A DNA stretch of 64,000 bases from NCBI GenBank assembly GCA_963665085.2, contig CAXXXS010000001.1:2914001-2978000 (forward strand), in the 5' to 3' direction. The translations under genes were made by a program, and so were the position numbers. This document shows positions 39,512 through 48,780 of this stretch, piece after piece. Source of the DNA: G963665085 sp963665085 (lineage in GTDB: Bacteria; Bacteroidota; Bacteroidia; Bacteroidales; JAAAOM01). The notes under the pieces are model-generated. The model searched no databases. It saw only the letters and a list, made by a program, of their open reading frames with translations, and was not told where the DNA came from. The stretch's first letter is position 1. Every line of letters begins with the position of its first letter.

Positions 39512-39665
39512 AACTCTTAAAGAGGCTGTCTGAAAAGTAACTCTGACAGGTCTAGTGACTCTGTCAGGTTTTGGCAATTGATTGATTTATAACCTGTCAG
39601 AGTTCGAAGAACCTGACAGAGTTTACAATCAAATAACTTTTTGGAAAGCCTCCTTTAAACGAGTT
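39512..39665. mobile_element. MITE-like palindromic element
   Basis: Terminal inverted repeats: AACTC-TTAAAG-AGGCTGTCTGAAAAGT on the left (from 39512) and the near-complement ending in CCTTTAAACGAGTT on the right (to 39665). Inside are nested inverted repeats of AACTCTGACAGGT (39539) with ACCTGTCAGAGTT (39592), and CTCTGTCAGGTT with AACCTGACAGAG. It has no coding capacity and sits between an adaptor gene and its pump gene. GAGGCTGTCT-type ends are common in small non-autonomous repeats of Bacteroidota. It could also fold in the mRNA and change expression of downstream genes. Confidence 0.6.
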
Positions 39666-39758
39666 TACCTTATTCAAAAATGATTGAAAACTAGAGACGA
39701 ATTAGAATGTGATAATATTTTAAAGCATGCATCAAAAAAACATAAAACAAAATAACAA

Positions 39759-42700
39759 GTGAAAAACATCACACGATTTTCAGTAAATTATCCGGTAACC
39801 ATAACAATGTTTGTTTTTGCCATTGTTTTATTGGGATACATCTCGCTAAAGAAACTCCCATTGGATTTATTTCCCGAGATGGATGCTCCACGGATTTTTG
39901 TGGAGATGATTGCTGGCGAGCGCCCCCCTGAGGAGATAGAGAAACAGTTTGTCGAGGATATGGAGTCCATGATTATCCGTCAGAAAGGAGTGAAGGAGGT
40001 AAGCTCGGTATGCATGGTTGGTTCAGCCCGGATAACCGTAGAATATAGCTGGGGAAGCGATATGGATGAGGCTTTTCTGGATCTTCAAAAAGCCCTTGCC
40101 AGCTTTAATCAGGATGAGGATATCGATGAATTTACTATATCTCAACATGATCCCAATGCAACTCCCATAATTATTTATGCTCTCGAGAATGAAGCAATAA
40201 CAGATATGGATGAGCTGAGGCAGGTAAGTGAAAATTTCATTAGAAATGAACTTATCAGGCTTGAGGGAGTGGCAGATGTAAAATTATCAGGGACAGAAGA
40301 AAAACAGGTTGTTATTCAGACTAATCCAATGCTCCTTGATGCTTTTGGGCTAACAACGGATGATATTGTTCAGCAAATCCAGAGTATGAACCAGAGCTTA
40401 TCTGGGGGCAGTATTGTTGAAATGGGTAAAAAATATATTATCAAAGGAACGGGTTTGATTCAGAGAACTGCCGACTTTAATAACCTGATTGTTGGATATA
40501 AATCTGCTACATCAGAGGCAACAACAAGTGTAACTACTCAAAACCTGGAGAAGGTGCCTGTTTTTTTAAAAGATATTGCTGATGTTAAATTAGAAAATAA
40601 AGAACCAGAAAATATTGTTCGCATAAACGGAAAGCGATGTATAGGACTTTCTATCTATAAAGAAACGGGTTACAACACAGTAAATGCCCTGGAAGATCTG
40701 GAAAAGGAGATGGATAAAATTCAGAAAACATTGAATGGCTATCAATTTACGATTGTACAAAATCAGGGTGAATATATTCGAAGTTCTATTGATGAGGTTA
40801 AGCAATCAGCTATTATTGGTGGAATTATCGCCATTTTTGTCTTATTCCTTTTCTTACGCAGCTTTGGTGTAACGCTGGTTGTTAGTATGGCAATCCCAAT
40901 ATCAGTGATAGCAACATTTAACCTGATGTATTTCAACCATCTTTCTTTAAATATTATGACTTTAGGTGGTTTAGCCCTTGGAGCGGGAATGCTGGTTGAT
41001 AATGCAATTGTCGTGATGGAGAATATCTTCAGGAACCTGGAGAAAGGACTTAGTATAAAAGATGCAGCAGTTGAAGGAACAGCAGAAGTTGGCGGTGCAA
41101 TTATTGCTTCAACTTTAACAACCATCGTAGTGTTTTTGCCTATTGTTTACATTCATGGGGCATCAGCAGCATTATTCAAAGATCAGGCATGGACTGTAGC
41201 TTTTTCATTACTGGCTTCTTTGTTTGTTGCGATTTTTATCATACCCATGTTTTTTTATCGTGTATATAAAAACAAAAAATCAGTAAAAGCAATTCATCAA
41301 ACCATAAAGATTGGTTGGTATGGAAGGTTCTTAGAGAGGGTAATTGAAAAACGAATTGTCGTAATAATAATTACAATAGTTGTATTAGGATTATCATCAT
41401 TGCTTCTTCCTCGAATTGGAAGTGAATATCTTCCCAAAGCATCTACCGGAGAATTTACGGTGGAATTAACCATGGATGAAGGAACACAATTAGAACGTAC
41501 CTATGCCGCCGTATCTAACATGGAAGAAGTCTTAAAGGATTTGTTAGGAGATCGTATAGAATCAATCTTTAGTCAGGTTGGACCCGATGTGACTTCTGGT
41601 AGTACAAAAGATGTACTTCAGGATGAAAATACAGCATCAATAAAAATTAAACTTACTAGATCATCACGGGCAAATGCAGACAACATTTTAGTAGAGCTAA
41701 ATGGGTTTTTACAAGGAACTCCTGGGATGAAAATAAATATTACGAAAGATGAAACTGCCCTTCAAACTACAATGGGGGCAGATGAAGCGCCACTCGTTGT
41801 TGAAGTACAGGGCGAAGATTTGGAAGTCCTGGAAAGTATAACTTCAGAAATAAAAGCGATGTTGACAGAAATGCCTGAGCTGGAAAACCTGGAGACGTCA
41901 ATAGAATCCGGAGTACCGGAGATTGATGTTGTGGTAGACAGGTTTAAAGCTTCAATGCTTAACCTTGATGCTGAAACAATAGCTGAACAGTTGAAAGATA
42001 AACTGATGGGTAAAGAAGCCGGTAAATTTGAGAAAAGCGGTGAGTTACAGGATATAACTGTAAAACTGCCAGATGTAAATCTTTCTGAACTTTCAACAAT
42101 GAAACTAAAAAGTGATGACAATGAAATTCCTGTTTATGAAATTGCACGACTTGAAAGGTCAACAGCCCCAAGAGAATTGCATAGGAGAAATCAAAACCGT
42201 ATTGGGCGAGTAACAGCCAATATTGAAAGTGATAAAGCATTTGATAAAGTGGTTGCCGAAGTACAGGCAAAAATTAATACCATAGAAATGCCTGCTGAAT
42301 ATTACCTTGAGATTACAGGTGAAGAGCAAAAGAGAAAAGAAGCCATGTCAAGTCTCGGTTTTGCATTGCTGCTTTCTATTGTTTTGGTATACATGGTTAT
42401 GGCATCACAATTTGAATCGTTTGTTCATCCGTTTACAATTCTGCTTACCATTCCTTTAGCTGGAGTAGGAACGGTTTGGGCATTTTATCTGCTTGATAAA
42501 CCACTTAACATGATGGCTTACATTGGAGTAATTATGTTAGGCGGAATAGCTGTAAATGATTCAATTATCCTGGTAGACTTTATTAATCAGCTTAAAGCCG
42601 CAGGGCATTCCCTGAAAGATGCTATTGTAAAAGCTGGAGAGCATAGAATACGTCCTATTATTATGACTAGCTTAACAACAATTCTGGCGTTGTTTCCAAT

Positions 42701-42845
42701 GTCACTTGGATTTGGAGAAAGTGCTGAGGTTCGCTCTTCCATGGCAATAGCTGTTATATCGGGTTTAATAACATCAACATTATTAACATTGGTAGTTATT
42801 CCGTGCGTTTATTATGTTTTTGATAGGAAGAAGGATAAGGGATGA
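39759..42845 (+). CDS. RND transporter permease of the hybrid locus
   Basis: Inner-membrane RND permease of 1028 residues with the normal two-fold repeat (first helix FSVNYPVTITMFVFAIVLLG). The start is GTG at 39759. Unlike the HAE1 pump at 4717, the fourth helix has Asp414-Asn415 (MLVDNAIVVMEN) instead of Asp-Asp, and the tenth helix has Asn933-Asp934 (GIAVNDSIILVDF) where AcrB has Lys940. This pattern is seen in many non-HAE1 RND proteins and means proton coupling must differ in detail. The adaptor and TolC-like genes are upstream; downstream, after a DUF559 cassette, is an RND-ABC fusion, so the two RND proteins may form a mixed complex. Confidence 0.94.
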   Translation: MKNITRFSVNYPVTITMFVFAIVLLGYISLKKLPLDLFPEMDAPRIFVEMIAGERPPEEIEKQFVEDMESMIIRQKGVKEVSSVCMVGSARITVEYSWGSDMDEAFLDLQKALASFNQDEDIDEFTISQHDPNATPIIIYALENEAITDMDELRQVSENFIRNELIRLEGVADVKLSGTEEKQVVIQTNPMLLDAFGLTTDDIVQQIQSMNQSLSGGSIVEMGKKYIIKGTGLIQRTADFNNLIVGYKSATSEATTSVTTQNLEKVPVFLKDIADVKLENKEPENIVRINGKRCIGLSIYKETGYNTVNALEDLEKEMDKIQKTLNGYQFTIVQNQGEYIRSSIDEVKQSAIIGGIIAIFVLFLFLRSFGVTLVVSMAIPISVIATFNLMYFNHLSLNIMTLGGLALGAGMLVDNAIVVMENIFRNLEKGLSIKDAAVEGTAEVGGAIIASTLTTIVVFLPIVYIHGASAALFKDQAWTVAFSLLASLFVAIFIIPMFFYRVYKNKKSVKAIHQTIKIGWYGRFLERVIEKRIVVIIITIVVLGLSSLLLPRIGSEYLPKASTGEFTVELTMDEGTQLERTYAAVSNMEEVLKDLLGDRIESIFSQVGPDVTSGSTKDVLQDENTASIKIKLTRSSRANADNILVELNGFLQGTPGMKINITKDETALQTTMGADEAPLVVEVQGEDLEVLESITSEIKAMLTEMPELENLETSIESGVPEIDVVVDRFKASMLNLDAETIAEQLKDKLMGKEAGKFEKSGELQDITVKLPDVNLSELSTMKLKSDDNEIPVYEIARLERSTAPRELHRRNQNRIGRVTANIESDKAFDKVVAEVQAKINTIEMPAEYYLEITGEEQKRKEAMSSLGFALLLSIVLVYMVMASQFESFVHPFTILLTIPLAGVGTVWAFYLLDKPLNMMAYIGVIMLGGIAVNDSIILVDFINQLKAAGHSLKDAIVKAGEHRIRPIIMTSLTTILALFPMSLGFGESAEVRSSMAIAVISGLITSTLLTLVVIPCVYYVFDRKKDKG

Positions 42846-42864
42846 TAGGATTATAAATAAAGAT

Positions 42865-42996
42865 GACCTCCTAAATCCTCCTGAGAGGAGGACTTAAAGA
42901 GGGGTTGTGTATAATTATGAAAATAGATATTGATAATAAATATAAAATCGAAGATGTTCTTAGTCCCCCTTTCAGGGGGATTTAGGGGGTCACATA
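42865..42996. repeat. inverted pair of REP-like repeats, left of DUF559 gene 1
   Basis: GACCTCCTAAATCC and GAGGAGGACTTAAAGAG (42865-42901) are followed about 40 bases later by the inverted copy at 42944-42996, with AAAATCGAAGATG, AGTCCCCCTTTCAGGGGGAT and TTAGGGGGTCACATA. Each copy also forms its own small hairpin (CCCCC..GGGGG). The right copy ends 9 bases before the DUF559 start codon. Confidence 0.85.
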
Positions 42997-43005
42997 AAAA
43001 AGAAG

Positions 43006-43392
43006 ATGAAATCAACTTTTGATATGCATTATAATGCTTCAGAAGCAATTCAACAAAAAGCTTTATCTCTAAGAAAGAATGAGACAAAAGCTGAAAAATT
43101 TCTTTGGTGTCAACTAAAATCAAAGAAGTTGTTGGGCTATAAGTTTAGAAGGCAACACCCTATTTCTCAATTTATAGTTGATTTTTATTGTCATGAATTA
43201 CGGTTAGTAATTGAGGTTGATGGAGAAATTCATATAAAAGCAGAAAACAAAGAATATGATAAGAATCGAACTTTTGAACTTGAAATGTTTGGATTAAAGG
43301 TATTAAGGTTTACAAATAATGAAGTTGAAAATAGAATAGAAATAGTTGTTGAGAAGATTATAGATTTTATAAATAAAAAAAAGACCTCCTAA
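43006..43392 (+). CDS. DUF559 (Vsr-like endonuclease-fold) protein, copy 1
   Basis: A 128-residue protein of the DUF559 family, PD-(D/E)XK nuclease fold related to very-short-patch-repair endonucleases. The family core is present: LGYKFRRQHPISQFIVDFYC with an Asp, then LVIEVDGEIH with Glu-x-Asp, and a C-terminal LRFTNNEVENRIE. The residues expected for metal binding are conserved, so it is probably an active nuclease; the target is unknown. It sits between two RND genes and is bracketed by inverted pairs of the same repeat. The downstream repeat begins inside the gene and supplies its last three codons and the stop. It is a paralogue of the gene at 48400. Confidence 0.9.
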   Translation: MKSTFDMHYNASEAIQQKALSLRKNETKAEKFLWCQLKSKKLLGYKFRRQHPISQFIVDFYCHELRLVIEVDGEIHIKAENKEYDKNRTFELEMFGLKVLRFTNNEVENRIEIVVEKIIDFINKKKTS

Positions 43393-43535
43393 ATCCTCCT
43401 GAGAGGAGGACTTAAAGAGAGGAGAAATTATATTAAGGAAGAGAATTTAAATAAAAAGCTTGCAAATTAATTAACATTTAAAATAAAATCGAAGATGTCT
43501 TAAGTCCCCCTTTGAGGGGGATTTAGGGGGTCATA
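43383..43535. repeat. inverted pair of REP-like repeats, right of DUF559 gene 1
   Basis: GACCTCCTAAATCC copy at 43383-43422, starting inside the DUF559 gene, and inverted copy at 43485-43535 (AAAATCGAAGATG, AGTCCCCCTTTGAGGGGGAT, TTAGGGGGTCATA). The pair ends 23 bases before the GTG start of the RND-ABC gene. Confidence 0.85.
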
Positions 43536-43558
43536 CATATAACCAAATATATTGCCCT

Positions 43559-46500
43559 GTGAAAAACTTAATCCTACATAGAAAAATACTTATTACAATG
43601 CTCTTTACAGGGCTGACAATGTTGGGCTATTTTTCCTATAAACAATTGTCTGTGGAGTTATATCCAAATGCAGAACTCCCGTACCTTTTTGTTATGGTTG
43701 GCAGCCCTTTGGAAGTCGATCCAAGATACATGGAAAATCAGGCGATTATTCCATTAGAAGGTGCTATCGGAACACTTAAAGATGTTGAAGAAATTGAGTC
43801 GAGTGCTGGTCAGACAAATGGTACGATTCGAATTTCTTACCGTCAAAATGCAGATATTAAACTAGCATATCTGAAATTACTGGAAAAGATTGATGCTGTG
43901 CGTCAGGATATCCCTGAAGAATTCCAGGTGCAGGTTTTTAAGTTTGATATGGATCAAATCAACAATATGTTGATGACTATTCAGGTGCGGGGTAGCGGAG
44001 GTGTTGATAGAGTAAGACAAATTACAGAAGAAGAAATATACAGGAAAATTCAGAATATTGATGGAGTTGCGAATGTTGCCATTTTTGGAGGACGAGAAAA
44101 GTCCGTTGAAATCTACCTGGACGAAGATATATGTGAGGCTCATAATATCACCCCAGGCAATGTTAGTAGCGCAATAAGTAAAAACAGTCGTGGTAGGGTA
44201 TTTACAGGAACGGTACTCGAAAATAAACGTCTTTCTTTTGTTAATGTAGTTGCGGAGTATGAAAATATTTCAGAGCTTGAAAATATTGTTATTACACAAG
44301 ATCCTCTATTGCAGCTAAAAGATATTGCTACTGTTTTTTATGGCTTAAAAGAACAGGAATCATACAGTAGGGTAAATGGCAAAGAGGCTGTAACATTGCA
44401 ATTATCACGTGATGCTCAGGCAAATATTATTGATATATCCCACGCTGTAAAAGAAGAGATAGCAGAATTAAACGAAAAGCTTCAGCGTAATGATGTTGAG
44501 ATTGTTATACAGGAGAATCAGGCAGATACGATGGAGCGTAACATCGATTTAATTATTAATCTTGCGTTGGTAGGTGGAATATTGGCAATTTTTGTGTTAT
44601 GGATTTTCCTTCGGAATATTCGTCTTGTTGCTGTTATTGCTTTGGTATTGCCGATATCAGTTTATACAGCATTTAATTTTTTCTATGCCTTTGATATCAG
44701 TATTAACAGTGTTACACTACTTGGAATGGCATTGGCAATTGGTATGTTGCTTGATAATAGTGTTGTTGTCCTGGAAAATATTTACCGTCTTGCAGCCAAG
44801 GGAGCAAGTAATGAGGAAGCCGTAGTAAAAGGGACAAAGGAAGTCTGGCGTTCAATCTTTGCAGCTACATTAACAACAGTAATGGTTTTTCTTCCATTTG
44901 CATTCTCTAAAAATTTTATGGTTGGCATCCTGGGAAAACATATTGGAGTATCCATCATTTCAACATTGATGGTTTCTTTAGCAGTAGCTTTGCTGCTTGT
45001 TCCCATGATAACATATACTTTTCTGAATCTTAAAAAGGGAAAAGTGATTTTTGAAAATCTATCACTCCATAACAGGTTGGTACAGATTTACCGTGTTTTG
45101 TTGAAATCATGTATGCGATATCCGGCTAATACGATACTGGGTGCTATAATAATATTCTTTGTGACTTTACTAATCAGTCTGGGTGTTTCGATTGTCTCAA
45201 ACAGGGAAGCTGAGGTTAAAGAACTTAAAATGTATTTTGTATTACCAGCAGGAAGTACCTTAGAGACTACTGATCTGGTTGTAGAACAGGCTGAGAAAAA
45301 ACTTGAGGATCTCGAAGAGAAAAAAGATGTGATCTCCCAAATTTATGAAGAAGAGGCTATCATAACCCTGGTGTTAAAAGATAACTTTCAAAAAATAAGA
45401 CAGTGGTCTATAGCCAAATTAAAGCAAGAGGTAGATAATAAGGTTAGAGAAGTATCCGGTGATTTTTACTGGGATCCGCCGCCCAGTAGTCGAAGATTTG
45501 GTTCTGGTGGATTTAGTGACGACGGAGAATTTGAGGATATCCTGGGTATGGGAGATAATGATGAGGAAATCATTATTAAAGGTCAGGATTTTCCGAAAAT
45601 GTTGGATTTTGCTGAGGATGTACGTTATTATCTAAATCAGCAATCAGGTATAAACAGAGTTGATATCAATGTGCCATCAGAACGGCCGGAAGTGTTATTG
45701 GAATTTGATAAACACATCATGGCACTTTATAATATTCCTCCATCTTCAGTGTTAACGGGATTGAATACTTTTCCGAAGACATTTTCAACCAATGTGAATT
45801 TTAAACAAGGCACTGATGAGTATGAGATTCAGATTAAGACAAATTCACACTATGAGGAACGGGAAAGAAATCTGAAAGAACTAAAGGAACTACCTGTGCA
45901 GACAGCGAATAATACTCAGCTGGAAATGCAAAATATTAGTTCATTTACGTTTGATAAAGGTGCATCATCAATCCTTCGAAAGAACCAGGAAAAAGAACTT
46001 ACGATAAAATATAGTTTTGTAGATGAGGTTCAGGATGATAAGGATTTGTTGGAAGCAGCACGTGTTGATGTTGATGATTTAATGCTGCAAATTCCATATC
46101 CACAAGGCATTGCAGCTGAAGTTATCCATGAAGATGAACAACTTATTGATTTTAAATTCCTGATTATTGCAGCTATTTTGTTGATATACATGATTCTTGC
46201 TTCTGTATTTGAGTCGATGGCAACACCTTTTGTCCTGATGTTTTCCATACCAATGGCGGCTATTGGTTCTTTACTTGCTTTAATAATAACAGGTAATTCG
46301 TTGTTAAACGCCAATACACTTACAGGTTTTGTAATCTTACTGGGAATTGTTGTCAACAACGGAATTTTAATGATTGACTATGCCAATATCCTACAGAAAG
46401 ATGGGATGCGACAACAACGGGCATTAATGCTTGCTGGATTGGCACGGGTAAGGCCTATACTCATTACAGCCATAACCACTATCATTGCACTTATTCCTCT

Positions 46501-48256
46501 TGCTATGGGAAAAGCAGAATATGTTACAGAGATAGGTGTTCCTTTTGCTGTAACTGTAATAGGAGGATTGGCTTTAAGTACAATTTTAACATTGGTATAT
46601 GTACCTACTGTTTATACAGGTTTACATACATCATTAAAGTGGATTTACCAACAGGTAATATGGAAAAAAGTAGTACAACTGCTAATACTTATCGTTGTAA
46701 CTTATATTATTTATACTGAGGTTGATACTACCTTATGGAAAATAATCGATTTCATTTTATTGATTGTACTTCTTCCTGCAACATTCTATTTTGTTGAAAC
46801 GAGTCTACGACAAGCAACATCAAGGATTATTCCAGAGAATGATCCCTTGCGGATAACAATCCGAAACCTTGTAAAGATTTACGATAGAGAGAACAGGTTT
46901 ATGCGGGAGTGGAACTCCGGGATTCGAATCAGAAAAAGGAAAGGATATCATAAAGAATATACTTCTGTCAAAGATTTGAGCATTATAATCTGGCAACTTC
47001 CAATAATAATCTTTCTTGTTTATTTTATCTATGGACATCTTAGAAGTGGCTTTTGGTTTTTTGTTCTACCGGCTTTGTTGCAAATGATTATTTTAACAAG
47101 TCTAAAACCTCTTCTTAAATTAGGTAGGCATATAAAAGCATCAAGCAATAAGAGATTCTTTTTGTTTATAGCGAAGGTTTTATGGTTTGTTTTTCGATGG
47201 ATTTTCCCAGCTGTTGCCATGTATCTGTTCTACAAACGATATCAGGTATTGGGGTTAATAATTCCTTTTGGTATACTATGGTATGTTATTCTATGGGTAA
47301 TACATACCTCCCAAAAACTCAATAAAAATAATACTGATATTAATCGTTTGAAGGGACGGTTTAAGAAATTGAGAAAAGGATTTTACCGAATGGTTTTGGC
47401 TATACCATTATTAGGGAAACAAAAGAAACCTTTTAAAGCACTGAAAGGTGTTTCAATGAATATTGAGAACGGGATGTTTGGCCTTCTTGGTCCTAATGGT
47501 GCCGGAAAGTCTACATTAATGAGGATTATTTGTGGAATACTGGAGCCTAGTTACGGACAAATAACCATTAATGGTTTTGATATCCGGGAGAAAAGAGAAG
47601 AATTGCAGGGATTAATTGGCTATTTGCCCCAGGAATTTGGAATGTATGAGAATATGTCGGCATGGGATTTTCTGCATTATATGGGAATCCTTAAAAAGAT
47701 ATACAACAAAGAGGAACGTGATAAACGCATTAAATATGTGCTCGAAGCTGTACACATGTATGATCATCGATTTGAAAAAATAGGTTCTTTCTCCGGTGGA
47801 ATGAAGCAACGAATTGGTATTGCACAGATTTTACTGCATTTACCCAGAATACTTGTTGTTGATGAGCCAACAGCAGGACTTGATCCACGCGAGAGAATCC
47901 GTTTTAGAAACCTTTTGGTAGAACTTAGCAGAGAAAGAATCGTGATTTTTTCGACGCATATCATTGAAGATGTTGCCAGCTCTTGTAACAAAGTTGCGGT
48001 TGTTAAAAAAGGCAAAGTACAATACCTGGGGGAGCCTGTTCAAATGGCGAAAATTGCAGATGGGAAAGTATGGCAACTGGATTTAGGAAAAGATGAATTT
48101 GAGGTTTTTAAGGAAAAGTATCCAATTATTCATCATATGGCACAAGGAGAGTGGATTAAAGCACGATGCATAGCAGATGAGCAACCCCATAAAAAAGCTA
48201 TTTTAGTAAAAGCAAATCTGGAAGATGCTTATTTATACCTGTTAACGGGGAAATAA
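43559..48256 (+). CDS. RND permease fused to extra membrane segments and an ABC ATPase
   Basis: One uninterrupted frame of 1565 residues starting at GTG. Residues 1 to about 1020 are a complete RND permease (first helix KILITMLFTGLTMLGYFS; fourth helix Asp399-Asn400 in MLLDNSVVVLEN; tenth helix Asn933-Asn934 in GIVVNNGILMIDY, no Lys). Residues about 1030-1260 add roughly six hydrophobic segments of no family I know, interrupted by a basic cytosolic stretch. Residues about 1290-1565 are a full ABC ATPase: Walker A GPNGAGKST (Lys1317), signature FSGGMKQR (Ser1412), Walker B VVDEPTAG (Asp1435-Glu1436) and STHIIED. It is paralogous to the free ATPase at 32626. The ABC-2-type permease gene at 48882 could pair with this ATPase. 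RND proteins normally run on protons; a covalent ABC motor is highly unusual. Confidence 0.93.
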   Translation: MKNLILHRKILITMLFTGLTMLGYFSYKQLSVELYPNAELPYLFVMVGSPLEVDPRYMENQAIIPLEGAIGTLKDVEEIESSAGQTNGTIRISYRQNADIKLAYLKLLEKIDAVRQDIPEEFQVQVFKFDMDQINNMLMTIQVRGSGGVDRVRQITEEEIYRKIQNIDGVANVAIFGGREKSVEIYLDEDICEAHNITPGNVSSAISKNSRGRVFTGTVLENKRLSFVNVVAEYENISELENIVITQDPLLQLKDIATVFYGLKEQESYSRVNGKEAVTLQLSRDAQANIIDISHAVKEEIAELNEKLQRNDVEIVIQENQADTMERNIDLIINLALVGGILAIFVLWIFLRNIRLVAVIALVLPISVYTAFNFFYAFDISINSVTLLGMALAIGMLLDNSVVVLENIYRLAAKGASNEEAVVKGTKEVWRSIFAATLTTVMVFLPFAFSKNFMVGILGKHIGVSIISTLMVSLAVALLLVPMITYTFLNLKKGKVIFENLSLHNRLVQIYRVLLKSCMRYPANTILGAIIIFFVTLLISLGVSIVSNREAEVKELKMYFVLPAGSTLETTDLVVEQAEKKLEDLEEKKDVISQIYEEEAIITLVLKDNFQKIRQWSIAKLKQEVDNKVREVSGDFYWDPPPSSRRFGSGGFSDDGEFEDILGMGDNDEEIIIKGQDFPKMLDFAEDVRYYLNQQSGINRVDINVPSERPEVLLEFDKHIMALYNIPPSSVLTGLNTFPKTFSTNVNFKQGTDEYEIQIKTNSHYEERERNLKELKELPVQTANNTQLEMQNISSFTFDKGASSILRKNQEKELTIKYSFVDEVQDDKDLLEAARVDVDDLMLQIPYPQGIAAEVIHEDEQLIDFKFLIIAAILLIYMILASVFESMATPFVLMFSIPMAAIGSLLALIITGNSLLNANTLTGFVILLGIVVNNGILMIDYANILQKDGMRQQRALMLAGLARVRPILITAITTIIALIPLAMGKAEYVTEIGVPFAVTVIGGLALSTILTLVYVPTVYTGLHTSLKWIYQQVIWKKVVQLLILIVVTYIIYTEVDTTLWKIIDFILLIVLLPATFYFVETSLRQATSRIIPENDPLRITIRNLVKIYDRENRFMREWNSGIRIRKRKGYHKEYTSVKDLSIIIWQLPIIIFLVYFIYGHLRSGFWFFVLPALLQMIILTSLKPLLKLGRHIKASSNKRFFLFIAKVLWFVFRWIFPAVAMYLFYKRYQVLGLIIPFGILWYVILWVIHTSQKLNKNNTDINRLKGRFKKLRKGFYRMVLAIPLLGKQKKPFKALKGVSMNIENGMFGLLGPNGAGKSTLMRIICGILEPSYGQITINGFDIREKREELQGLIGYLPQEFGMYENMSAWDFLHYMGILKKIYNKEERDKRIKYVLEAVHMYDHRFEKIGSFSGGMKQRIGIAQILLHLPRILVVDEPTAGLDPRERIRFRNLLVELSRERIVIFSTHIIEDVASSCNKVAVVKKGKVQYLGEPVQMAKIADGKVWQLDLGKDEFEVFKEKYPIIHHMAQGEWIKARCIADEQPHKKAILVKANLEDAYLYLLTGK

Positions 48257-48266
48257 GTATATAAAC

Positions 48267-48389
48267 GACCTCCTAAATCCTCTTGAGAGTAGGACTTGAA
48301 GAGGGTGACATAAGATTTAGAGAGTAGATATTAAATAAAATCGAAGATGCTCAAAGTCCCCCTTTGAGGGGGATTTAGGGGGTCACATA
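48267..48389. repeat. inverted pair of REP-like repeats, left of DUF559 gene 2
   Basis: A slightly diverged GACCTCCTAAATCC copy (48267-48306, with CTTGAGAGTAGGACTTGAAG) and the inverted copy at 48337-48389 with AGTCCCCCTTTGAGGGGGAT. The right copy ends 10 bases before the second DUF559 gene, as for copy 1. Confidence 0.85.
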
Positions 48390-48399
48390 TTAATAGAAG

Positions 48400-48780
48400 A
48401 TGAAATCAACTTTTGATATGCACTATAACGCTTCACTAGAGATTCAACAGAAAGCTAAGGAATTAAGAAAAACCGAAACTGATTCTGAGAAACTGTTGTG
48501 GCAAAAATTAAAATCAAAGCAGTTATTGGGTTATAAATTTAGAAGGCAACATCCTATTTCCCAATTTATAGTTGATCTTTATTGTCATGATCTAAGATTA
48601 ATTATTGAAGTAGATGGAATGGTTCATAATAAACAAGAGAGTAGAGAATATGATGGAAATCGGACTTATGAACTCGAAATGTTAGGATTAGAAGTATTGA
48701 GATTTAAAAATGAAGAGGTTGAAAGTCGAATAGAAAAAGTTGTTGAGAAAATTATAGAGTTTATAAATAAAAAAAGATGA
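48400..48780 (+). CDS. DUF559 (Vsr-like endonuclease-fold) protein, copy 2
   Basis: A 126-residue paralogue of the protein at 43006, with the same opening MKSTFDMHYNAS, the same RRQHPISQFIVDLYC and LIIEVDG core, and a similar C-terminal helix. One difference near the active site is DGMVH instead of DGEIH. It sits between the RND-ABC fusion and the ABC-2 permease gene, flanked by the same inverted repeats; the stop TGA overlaps the first bases of the downstream repeat. It splits what would otherwise be a compact operon and is most simply explained as an inserted cassette. Confidence 0.9.
   Translation: MKSTFDMHYNASLEIQQKAKELRKTETDSEKLLWQKLKSKQLLGYKFRRQHPISQFIVDLYCHDLRLIIEVDGMVHNKQESREYDGNRTYELEMLGLEVLRFKNEEVESRIEKVVEKIIEFINKKR

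Noticed and set aside
41762..42270. Minus-strand frames of 103-119 codons within the RND permease gene
   Set aside because: Shadows of a well-supported plus-strand gene with family motifs throughout.
42865..43535. Repeats around the DUF559 genes considered as CRISPR
   Set aside because: Copies are in alternating orientation with spacers of irregular length and no cas genes.
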